Assembly (NCBI GenBank): GCA_030646595.1
Contig: JAUSKS010000237.1
Coordinates: 1-5,503 of the forward strand
From: Gallionellaceae bacterium
GTDB taxonomy: Bacteria; Pseudomonadota; Gammaproteobacteria; Burkholderiales; Gallionellaceae
Direction: 5' to 3'
Length of the DNA stretch: 5,503 bases
Part shown: piece after piece, positions 1 to 5,503 of the stretch
Position numbering within the stretch: position 1 is the stretch's first letter
How the letters are laid out: every line of letters starts with the position of its first letter
Notes under the pieces: generated by a model
Database searches by the model: none
What the model was told of the DNA's origin: nothing
The model's input: the letters and a program-made list of their open reading frames with translations, nothing else
Position numbers and translations under genes: made by a program

Positions 1-116
1 TGCTGGCGCGCTTCGGCGGTTTGCAGGGAGTGTATCAGGCCAGCGTAGAAGAGTTGGCGCAGGTAGACGGCATTAGCCGGGCACTGGCAGAAAAAATTTA
101 TCAACAATTGCACTGA
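1..116 (+). CDS. uvrC: UvrC, excinuclease ABC subunit C (C-terminal end only)
   Basis: Only the last 37 complete codons are present; the gene enters from the left edge, with its first whole codon at position 3 and TGA at 114-116. The tail reads [18 protein letters not shown], then [19 protein letters not shown]. This is the typical UvrC C-terminus: the second helix-hairpin-helix of the (HhH)2 domain, with the hairpin at V-D-G-I-S. By family knowledge, UvrC makes the dual incisions in nucleotide excision repair after UvrA/UvrB damage recognition, and this domain binds DNA and is needed for the 5' incision. The catalytic GIY-YIG and RNase H-like domains lie outside the window. uvrC followed by pgsA is a common proteobacterial gene pair, which supports the call. 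The two are 238 bases apart here, a gap largely taken up by a repeat element. Confidence 0.93.
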   Translation, partial: LARFGGLQGVYQASVEELAQVDGISRALAEKIYQQLH

Positions 117-134
117 AGCTGAGAACCGTAATCA

Positions 135-323
135 AGCCACAGAGATCACAGAGGACACAGAGAGAATGCGGGCTTCACACACTGTTCATGGTTACCTGAT
201 GGGTCGGCGTGCCGTTAGCGATAGCTCATGGTTTTTGGTTACGACCCACCTAAAGGTTAGTCTCCTCCGCAACAAACCATTACATGGTGTGTTGTCTCTG
301 TGGACTCTGTGATCTCTGTGGCT
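135..323. repeat. MITE-like palindromic intergenic element with 29-bp terminal inverted repeats
   Basis: The arms at 135-163 and 295-323 are inverted copies of each other with two mismatches in 29 bases. The left arm begins AGCCACAGAGATCACAGAG and the right arm ends with the complement. The symmetry continues inside in imperfect form: 198-206 (GATGGGTCG) pairs with 242-250 (CGACCCACC) with one mismatch, and the stretch near 176-193 resembles the complement of about 272-291, with small gaps. The whole 189 bases could fold into one long broken hairpin. No protein is encoded and no convincing target-site duplication is seen. Dispersed repeats with CACAGAG-rich ends are familiar from memory in environmental beta- and gammaproteobacteria, but copy number cannot be judged here. 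It could be a non-autonomous mobile element or a REP-like hairpin; it might also act as an attenuator or mRNA-stability element between uvrC and pgsA. Confidence 0.72.
198..250. repeat. Inner inverted repeat of the intergenic element
   Basis: GATGGGTCG at 198-206 and CGACCCACC at 242-250 form a nine-pair stem with one mismatch at DNA level, which becomes a G-U pair in one RNA strand. A loop of about 35 bases separates them. The GGTTACC just outside on the left and the AAAGGTTAG on the right extend the symmetry with gaps. This appears to be the central stem of the larger 135-323 palindrome rather than an independent terminator, because no T-run follows it. Confidence 0.5.
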
Positions 324-354
324 CATTGCTTTTTCCAAGTTTAATCTGAATTCC

Positions 355-936
355 ATGCCACTCAATATTCCCAATCTGCTAACTTGGTTTCGCATCCTGT
401 TGATACCGGTATTCATCGGTGTTTTTTATCTGTCCGATGCCACCCTCAGCCTGCACCACAAGCACCAGCTCAGCACAGTGATTTTTGCGCTGGCCGCGAT
501 CACCGATTGGCTGGATGGGTATCTGGCGCGTGTGCTGAATCAGACTTCTGCTTTCGGTGCTTTTCTTGATCCGGTGGCGGACAAGCTGATGGTTGCTGCG
601 GCTTTGATCGTGCTGGTGAATCTGGGTTATGTGGATATGCTGATCGCGTTCATCATTATTGGTCGCGAGATTGCCATCTCTGCCTTGCGTGAATGGATGG
701 CTCAGATAGGCGAAAGCAAAAGCATTGCAGTTTCCCTGCTGGGCAAAATAAAAACCACCTTCCAGATGATAGCCGTATTATTGCTGCTCTATCACGAGCC
801 GGTGCTGGCGTTGCCGACGCATGCCATCGGAACACTATTGCTGTATCTGGCTGCGCTGTTGACACTGGGCTCCATGCTTTATTACCTGTGGCTGGCGTTA
901 CCGCAAATCGCCAATAAATCGCGCGCGCAAAATTGA
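355..936 (+). CDS. pgsA: PgsA, CDP-diacylglycerol--glycerol-3-phosphate 3-phosphatidyltransferase
   Basis: This 193-residue inner-membrane enzyme joins CDP-diacylglycerol and glycerol 3-phosphate to give phosphatidylglycerophosphate and CMP, the committed step to phosphatidylglycerol and cardiolipin. The CDP-alcohol phosphatidyltransferase signature DG-x2-AR-x8-G-x3-D-x3-D is complete: D54 G55, A58 R59, G68, D72 and D76. These Asp residues bind the metal and CDP group in the family. The N-terminus MPLNIPNLLTWFRI and the later LLGKIKTTFQ (128-137) are characteristic of PgsA rather than of phosphatidylserine or cardiolipin synthases. About six hydrophobic segments are visible (roughly 8-24, 39-53, 78-92, 94-108, 131-147, 157-181). 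Length is close to the usual 180-190. ATG355 fits the family start; upstream in frame there is only a TGA at 310-312 and no better start. No clear Shine-Dalgarno sequence precedes it. It lies between uvrC and a tRNA cluster, as in many proteobacteria. Confidence 0.96.
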   Translation: MPLNIPNLLTWFRILLIPVFIGVFYLSDATLSLHHKHQLSTVIFALAAITDWLDGYLARVLNQTSAFGAFLDPVADKLMVAAALIVLVNLGYVDMLIAFIIIGREIAISALREWMAQIGESKSIAVSLLGKIKTTFQMIAVLLLLYHEPVLALPTHAIGTLLLYLAALLTLGSMLYYLWLALPQIANKSRAQN

Positions 937-961
937 TTTTTTATAGTATGCAAGGTATAGT
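933..961 (+). promoter_or_regulatory. Predicted sigma70 promoter of the tRNA-Pro-Arg-His operon
   Basis: TTGATT at 933-938 and TATAGT at 956-961 are separated by exactly 17 bases, matching the -35 (4 of 6) and -10 (5 of 6) consensus. The -35 box overlaps the pgsA stop codon (934-936). The G+C-rich stretch GCTGCGC (962-968) follows directly, resembling the discriminator of stable-RNA promoters under stringent (ppGpp) control. Initiation would be expected around 967-969, leaving only a few bases before the mature tRNA-Pro at 972. A second TATAGT at 942-947 lacks a well-placed -35 box. Promoter activity is inferred, and read-through from pgsA is also possible. Confidence 0.62.
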
Positions 962-971
962 GCTGCGCTTT

Positions 972-1048
972 CGGGGTGTAGCGTAGCCTGGTAGCGCGCC
1001 TGCTTTGGGAGCAGGATGTCGGGAGTTCGAATCTCTCCACCCCGACCA
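972..1048 (+). tRNA. tRNA-Pro (anticodon TGG)
   Basis: The cloverleaf is complete. Acceptor CGGGGTG (972-978) pairs with CACCCCG (1038-1044), followed by discriminator A and an encoded CCA (1046-1048). The anticodon stem CCTGC/GCAGG (999-1003, 1011-1015) encloses loop TTTGGGA with TGG at 1006-1008, which reads CCA and, with wobble modification, other proline codons. The T arm carries the standard GTTCGAATC. It is the first gene of a three-tRNA cluster behind pgsA. Confidence 0.98.
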
Positions 1049-1091
1049 GATTAAATAATCTAGTCGAATAAAATTGGCTGCCGAATGAATT

Positions 1092-1168
1092 GTGCCCGTA
1101 GCTCAACCGGATAGAGCACCAGCCTTCTAAGCTGGGGGTTACAGGTTCGATTCCTGTCGGGCACGCCA
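1092..1168 (+). tRNA. tRNA-Arg (anticodon TCT)
   Basis: Acceptor GTGCCCG (1092-1098) pairs fully with CGGGCAC (1158-1164), followed by discriminator G and CCA at 1166-1168. The anticodon stem CCAGC/GCTGG (1119-1123, 1131-1135) encloses CTTCTAA with TCT at 1126-1128, which reads AGA/AGG arginine codons. The T loop is GTTCGATTC. The gene lies 43 bases after tRNA-Pro. Its 3' part (1139-1168) is overlapped on the opposite strand by the end of the ndvB-type open frame. Confidence 0.98.
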
Positions 1169-4100
1169 GATGTGCGACGGGTCTTGTTTCAAGGTATTTT
1201 GCTGCAATGCATTTGGGTTCAATGGTGGTCGTAGCTCAGTTGGTAGAGCCCCGGATTGTGATTCCGGTTGTCGTGGGTTCGAGCCCCATCGATCACCCCA
1301 ATTTAAACTGGCCGGAATTTGACGCACAGAGAAATGTGCTTCTACCGTATGTTCCCGGCCATCATCCTGCAACAGAATGAACCCCTCCTTGCTGAACACA
1401 CCATCAACGCTGATCTTGTTTTCAGTACCTTGTATTAAGGTAATATGATAAACCGTACTGCGGTAGCGGTAATGTATCTGATAACCTTTCCAGTCCGCAG
1501 GCAAGCACGGTACAAAATACAGCTTGTCTATTTCCAGCCGTAGTCCGAGTAATGATTCCACGATCAAGCGATACATCCAGCCTGCCGAGCCGGTATACCA
1601 GCTCCAGCCGCCGCGGCCTGCATGGGGTGATACGGCATAGACATCTGCGCTGACAACATACGGTTCAACCTTGTAAACCTGTATGGTTTGCGCAGAATTG
1701 CCATGATAGACCGGGTTAATCATGGCCAGCAGCTCCCAGGCACGTTTGCTGTCACCCATCTCCGCCATGGCCATGATGGTCCAGATGGCAGCATGCGTGT
1801 ATTGGCCGCCATTTTCCCGCACACCAGGCACATAGCCGCGGATATAGCCGGGATCCATTTCAGATTTATCGAAGGGTGGATGCAGCAATTGCACCAGACC
1901 ATAATCGCGATGCACCAGCCGTTCATAGACTTTATCCATCGCCATGTGCGAACGCTCGGCGTTGGCCATGCCGGACAGCACGGACCAGCTTTGCGAAATG
2001 GAATCGATCTGACATTCGCTATTGCTGGCTGAGCCCAGCGGCGTGCCGTCATCAAAATAGGCGCGGCGATACCATTCACCATCCCAGCCGTTTTGCTCAA
2101 TATTCTGACGCAGTTGCGCTGCTTCGCGCTGACACTGCGCAGCAAATTCTTCATCCCCATAACGGCGCGCCAACACGGTGAATTGGCGCAACACTTCACA
2201 CAGGAAAAATCCCAGCCACACACTTTCGCCCTTGCCATGTATACCGACCAGATTCATGCCGTCATTCCAGTCGCCGATGCCGATCAGTGGCAAGCCATGC
2301 TCGCCAAATATCAGCGCGTGCTTGATGGCGCGCACACAGTGTTGATACAAGACAGCCGATTCTTGCGCTACGCCGGGCAGATCATAATAGGAATCTTCAT
2401 CCGGGTTGACGGCGCGGCCTTCGAGAAAGGGTACAGATTCATCCAGTACACCAGTGTCACCAGTGGTGAGTACATAGCGGCAGGCCGCCAGCGGCAGCCA
2501 TAAGTAATCGTCGGAACAACGCGTGCGCACGCCGCGCCCGGCAGGCGGATGCCACCAATGCTGCACATCGCCTTCGCGGAACTGACGGCTGGCACAGAGC
2601 AACAATTGGGCGCGCACCAGCTGGGGTTGGCTGTGGATCAGTGCCATGACATCCTGCAATTGGTCACGGAAGCCAAATGCGCCGCCCGACTGGTAATAGC
2701 CACTGCGCGCCCACAAACGGCAGGCAATAATCTGATAGAGCAGCCAGCCATTGGTCAATACATCCAGCGCCGGATCGGGCGTTTCTATGCGTACCGCGCC
2801 CAGAATATTATTCCAGTGCTGATAAATTTTCTCCAGCACGGAGCGGGCTGAGGCCGGGCCGCGGAAGCGGCGCATCAGATGGTTGGCCTCTTCCGCATTA
2901 CCCCCAAGGCCGAGGCGGAAAATGATCTCACGCGCTTCGCCATCGGCCAGGTCAAACGGCACCTGAATGGCTGCGCAAGGATCGAGACCCGCGCCGGTTT
3001 TGCCGGATAATTTTATATTCGTCATGGCTGCCGGATGGTGCAGCGAGCCATTGCGTCCGATAAATTCGCTGCGGTCGCCGCTCATGCTGACATTTTGCAT
3101 GCGGCTGGCGGCATCCACGTCGAAGAACGCCACGCGCCCGGCGAATTCGGTGTTATAGGCATTACGCGCCAGCAACGCATTGGTGGAGGCGATTTCCGTT
3201 ACGACATGCATGGCCGATTTGGGCCGCAGATCGCCCAGCACCCATTCCACATAACCTGTGGCGGTGAGTTTGCGCGCCCGCCCTGATTCATTGCGCACTT
3301 TCAGAACGGAAAATTTGAGGGAAACATCCGTGGCGACGTACACAGTCAGTTCCGAATGAATACCGCCCTCATTATGCTCGAACACGCTATAGCCAAAACC
3401 GTGGCGGGAAGTATAGGAAGCAGTACCGGGGCAAGGCAGCGGCGTGGGCGACCAGAAATGGCCGCTTTCTTCATCGCGCAGATACAATGCTTCGCCGCTT
3501 AAGTCAGACACCGGATCGTTGTGCCACGGTGTGAGGCGGAATTCATGTGCATTCTCGCCCCAGGTATAAGCTTGGCCACTTTCTGAAATAAGCGTACCGA
3601 AATTGGGGTTAGCCAATACATTGCTCCATGGCGCTGGCGTTCTATGGGACGGGTCGGTGGTGATAATGTATTCGCGGCCATCGCGCGTGAAGCCGCCCAG
3701 GCCATTGGCCAGAATCAGATCACTGCGTGGTATCAAAGCAGAGGCAGGCACAGGGCGATGAATGCGGGTGGGAATCAGGCGCGGGACCGTGGCTTCCATC
3801 AACACTTCGCGATTGATCTGTTCTTCCAGCGAGCCGCGATTGTCGACGATGATGACCCGCGCTACGGATTGCAGCAGGATGCGGTCTTCGCTGGAAATCT
3901 GATCGGCTGGGCGGACAAAGATACCGCCGGGTCTATCCAGCACATGCGCTTCTATGCCGGTGGCAATCAAGCCGATGATTTGTTCTTGCAGTAATTGCCG
4001 GTAACCAGCGTGGTCTTCGTTCCAGATGACCAGATCAACTGCCAGCCCCTTGATACGCCAATACGCATGTGCTTGTACCATCTGCCGCACCAGATCCAGA

Positions 4101-5503
4101 TGGGCCAGGCTGCCGATATGCAGCAGCACAATTGGCAAGTCACCGGAAATGGCGTAACCCCATAGCCCCGATTGCCCGCGCTGGTTTTTGATCAGGATGC
4201 TGGCGTTAGCGCGCAACGCAGGATTGGCATAAATGATGGAACTGGCCAGACGGGCATACAGTTGGGCGTCGGCTTCGCTCGCATTGAGTTGTTGCAGTAC
4301 CACCTGGCTATGCGTCCAGGCTAGGTCCAGCACCCGATCAGCCAGATATTGATCGTGATATTTTCCGATCATGGCTAATGCGCCATCGCGTGTTTCGTAT
4401 ATGCCGCAAACAATATCAATAATCACGGTTTGTTCCGGGTCCAGGGTGATGCGGTTGCGGATGGACACCACCGGATCCAGCACTGAACCTTGATGGCCTG
4501 AGAGCGCGCCGGATTTGTTCATGGCTTGCGGGCTGGATAAAGTATGGCCGCGACCAATGAACTGCATGCGGTCAGTTTCATAAGAGGTCTCGTTTACTTC
4601 GGCACCATGCACTGCCATCAGGTGAAACATCCACGGCTGATGTTCTTCTTTGGAACGGGGTCGGCGCGTACAGAGTATGGCTTGCTGCTGCGTCAGGATT
4701 TCCGTTTGCACAAAAAGATTGCTGAACGCAGGATGCATCGCATCGGCGGCAGGTGGAGCCAGCACTACTTCAGCATAGCTGGTCACCTCAATCGTTTTGC
4801 GCAATCGTGAGCCATTGGTAATCCGTACGCGGCGCAGTTCGATATCATCTTCCGGGGATACCACGATTTCAGTATGTGTATCGAAATAGCCATCACGGCG
4901 GCGGAATTCAGCACGCCCTTCGGAGAAAATGGCTTCATACCGCGTTGGCTGCACACAGGCAGGTTGATAAGCCGTAGACCAGAATTCGCCGCTGCCATCA
5001 TTCTTTATTTCGCGGATATAGCAGAAGGAACCCCAGTTGTCGCAAGTCATATCTTCCCGCCAGCGCGTTACCGCCAGCTCGCGCCAGCGGCTGTTGCCAC
5101 CACCGGCATGGGTCACCATGACGTGGTAGCGGCCATTGGATAACAATTGCACTTCCGGTATGCGCGCGTTGGGCTGAGTCAACACGCGCATCTGCATTTC
5201 CGGGCGGCTGGGAGCGGGACGAATGTGGACCGCTTCGGCAGGCTGTGCATGGAAGGCAATGGCTGGAGGAATACGCTCCTGCAACAGCAACAAGGCGGAC
5301 TGAAATTGGGTGTCGGCGATGAAACGCTGCTGCATCGGACGATCCAGCAATAAATAGGTCAGCGAGAGCAAACTCATGCCCTGATGGTGAGCCATGAAGG
5401 AATGAATTATGGTGCTTTTTTCACCGCGTCTTTGGCGCGAGGCGGTGTAATCGATGGCCTCATAAAAACCATACCTGCCTTCCAGACCTATGTCCGCCAG
5501 GCG
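1139..5503 (-). CDS. ndvB: Cyclic beta-1,2-glucan synthase NdvB/ChvB type, C-terminal half (5' end outside window)
   Basis: The frame is open from the right edge (first residues RLADIGLEGRYGFYEAIDYT) to TAA at 1139-1141: 1454 residues, about half of the usual 2,700-2,900. Residues are counted from the internal Met at 5395. The edge through about residue 45 is the end of the glucoamylase-like domain, with MAHHQGMSL at 1-9; in this family that domain cyclises the glucan. A first beta-supersandwich covers about 85-350 and a Rossmann-like or degenerate stretch about 400-530. A second supersandwich covers about 560-845, and a GH94 (alpha/alpha)6 barrel about 850-1290. Key motifs are FRDQLQD (909-915), GDWNDG (1041-1046, general acid expected at D1045), NGGQYTH (1195-1201) and TGSAGW (1268-1273, phosphate site). 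The GT84 polymerase and membrane segments lie off-window. These inner-membrane enzymes build periplasmic beta-1,2-glucans from UDP-glucose; the GH94 phosphorylase trims chain length. The natural end is probably near residue 1355-1365; the last 53 or so residues are antisense tRNA sequence. Confidence 0.93.
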   Translation of the reverse strand, partial: RLADIGLEGRYGFYEAIDYTASRQRRGEKSTIIHSFMAHHQGMSLLSLTYLLLDRPMQQRFIADTQFQSALLLLQERIPPAIAFHAQPAEAVHIRPAPSRPEMQMRVLTQPNARIPEVQLLSNGRYHVMVTHAGGGNSRWRELAVTRWREDMTCDNWGSFCYIREIKNDGSGEFWSTAYQPACVQPTRYEAIFSEGRAEFRRRDGYFDTHTEIVVSPEDDIELRRVRITNGSRLRKTIEVTSYAEVVLAPPAADAMHPAFSNLFVQTEILTQQQAILCTRRPRSKEEHQPWMFHLMAVHGAEVNETSYETDRMQFIGRGHTLSSPQAMNKSGALSGHQGSVLDPVVSIRNRITLDPEQTVIIDIVCGIYETRDGALAMIGKYHDQYLADRVLDLAWTHSQVVLQQLNASEADAQLYARLASSIIYANPALRANASILIKNQRGQSGLWGYAISGDLPIVLLHIGSLAHLDLVRQMVQAHAYWRIKGLAVDLVIWNEDHAGYRQLLQEQIIGLIATGIEAHVLDRPGGIFVRPADQISSEDRILLQSVARVIIVDNRGSLEEQINREVLMEATVPRLIPTRIHRPVPASALIPRSDLILANGLGGFTRDGREYIITTDPSHRTPAPWSNVLANPNFGTLISESGQAYTWGENAHEFRLTPWHNDPVSDLSGEALYLRDEESGHFWSPTPLPCPGTASYTSRHGFGYSVFEHNEGGIHSELTVYVATDVSLKFSVLKVRNESGRARKLTATGYVEWVLGDLRPKSAMHVVTEIASTNALLARNAYNTEFAGRVAFFDVDAASRMQNVSMSGDRSEFIGRNGSLHHPAAMTNIKLSGKTGAGLDPCAAIQVPFDLADGEAREIIFRLGLGGNAEEANHLMRRFRGPASARSVLEKIYQHWNNILGAVRIETPDPALDVLTNGWLLYQIIACRLWARSGYYQSGGAFGFRDQLQDVMALIHSQPQLVRAQLLLCASRQFREGDVQHWWHPPAGRGVRTRCSDDYLWLPLAACRYVLTTGDTGVLDESVPFLEGRAVNPDEDSYYDLPGVAQESAVLYQHCVRAIKHALIFGEHGLPLIGIGDWNDGMNLVGIHGKGESVWLGFFLCEVLRQFTVLARRYGDEEFAAQCQREAAQLRQNIEQNGWDGEWYRRAYFDDGTPLGSASNSECQIDSISQSWSVLSGMANAERSHMAMDKVYERLVHRDYGLVQLLHPPFDKSEMDPGYIRGYVPGVRENGGQYTHAAIWTIMAMAEMGDSKRAWELLAMINPVYHGNSAQTIQVYKVEPYVVSADVYAVSPHAGRGGWSWYTGSAGWMYRLIVESLLGLRLEIDKLYFVPCLPADWKGYQIHYRYRSTVYHITLIQGTENKISVDGVFSKEGFILLQDDGREHTVEAHFSVRQIPASLNWGDRWGSNPRQPESQSGALPTELRPPLNPNALQQNTLKQDPSHIWRARQESNL
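1224..1300 (+). tRNA. tRNA-His (anticodon GTG)
   Basis: Acceptor GTGGTCG (1225-1231) pairs with CGATCAC (1290-1296), including one G-U pair. The encoded G at 1224 is the extra G(-1) typical of histidine tRNA and stands opposite discriminator C1297; CCA is at 1298-1300. The anticodon stem CCGGA/TCCGG (1251-1255, 1263-1267) encloses TTGTGAT with GTG at 1258-1260. It is the last tRNA of the cluster, 55 bases after tRNA-Arg. The whole gene is covered antisense by the ndvB-type frame. Confidence 0.98.
1301..1305 (-). other. Possible original ndvB stop region, TAA in a neighbouring frame
   Basis: The conserved family ending (DDGREHTVEAHF, residues 1344-1355) finishes about 30 bases before the tRNA-His gene. 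Read on the minus strand, a TAA lies at 1305-1303, immediately outside the tRNA, but in a frame shifted by one base from the ndvB reading. A single-base indel between about 1306 and 1335 would end the protein as ...VKFRPV at this TAA, which is where a stop would be expected. This is inference: the shift could be a real mutation, a sequencing error, or coincidence. Confidence 0.35.

Noticed and set aside
132..326. A possible TCA target-site duplication flanking the intergenic element.
   Set aside because: The three-base match overlaps the inverted repeat on the right and is one base out of register on the left, so it is not distinguishable from chance.
192..416. Minus-strand open frame of 74 codons across the repeat element and the start of pgsA.
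   Set aside because: It has no recognisable protein features and lies mostly in the palindromic repeat and antisense to pgsA.
1048..1061. Short A/T-rich inverted repeat AGATTAAATAATCT just after tRNA-Pro, considered as a terminator.
   Set aside because: The stem is only five or six A/T-rich pairs with a tiny loop and no T-run, and two more tRNAs follow.
882..1106. Minus-strand open frame of 74 codons containing GVERFELPTSCSQSRRATRL.
   Set aside because: It is the antisense translation of tRNA-Pro, a well-known false protein pattern, and it overlaps the end of pgsA.
1688..5353. Several plus-strand open frames of 60-136 codons, such as 2093-2503, 1688-2032 and 3644-3994.
   Set aside because: All lie antisense to the well-supported ndvB-type gene; their sequences look like complement-strand shadows with no domain or start-site support.
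5393..5395. The Met at 5395 as the start of the large minus-strand gene.
   Set aside because: The frame stays open to the window edge, and the residues upstream (GLEGRYGFYEAIDYT) are family-conserved, so this Met is internal, within the conserved MAHHQGM motif.

Overview
The window looks like a chromosomal segment of a betaproteobacterium, most likely of the Nitrosomonadales/Methylophilales type. This rests on the conserved uvrC-pgsA-tRNA order, the style of the PgsA protein, a tRNA-Pro/Arg/His cluster and a moderate base composition (a little over 50 % G+C by eye). The genus cannot be fixed from the sequence alone.

Layout, left to right. Positions 1-116 hold the last 37 codons of uvrC (excinuclease ABC subunit C) on the + strand. 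Positions 117-354 are intergenic and mostly filled by a MITE-like palindromic repeat (135-323) with 29-bp terminal inverted repeats. pgsA (355-936, +) encodes phosphatidylglycerophosphate synthase. A sigma70-type promoter (933-961) overlaps its stop codon and faces three tRNA genes: tRNA-Pro(TGG) at 972-1048, tRNA-Arg(TCT) at 1092-1168 and tRNA-His(GTG) at 1224-1300, all with encoded CCA. The rest, down to 5503, is the 3' half of one very large minus-strand gene, an ndvB/chvB-type cyclic beta-1,2-glucan synthase. It converges on the tRNA operon, and its 5' half lies beyond the right edge.

Functionally, uvrC (DNA repair), pgsA (anionic phospholipid synthesis) and the tRNAs are housekeeping genes in a neighbourhood that resembles uvrC-pgsA-tRNA in enterobacteria. 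The ndvB-type gene is an envelope gene: such enzymes make cyclic or linear beta-1,2-glucans that act in the periplasm in osmoadaptation and host or surface interaction. The visible half contains the end of the glucoamylase-like (cyclising) domain, two successive GH94-type beta-supersandwich modules and one complete GH94 alpha-barrel with its catalytic motifs intact.

The oddest points are two. The ndvB frame has no stop before the convergent tRNAs: it runs antisense through all of tRNA-His and into tRNA-Arg, stopping at 1139. The long palindromic element sits between uvrC and pgsA, just upstream of a pgsA start that has no clear ribosome binding site. I saw no CRISPR array, no insertion sequence with a transposase, and no evidence of a new multi-gene system.
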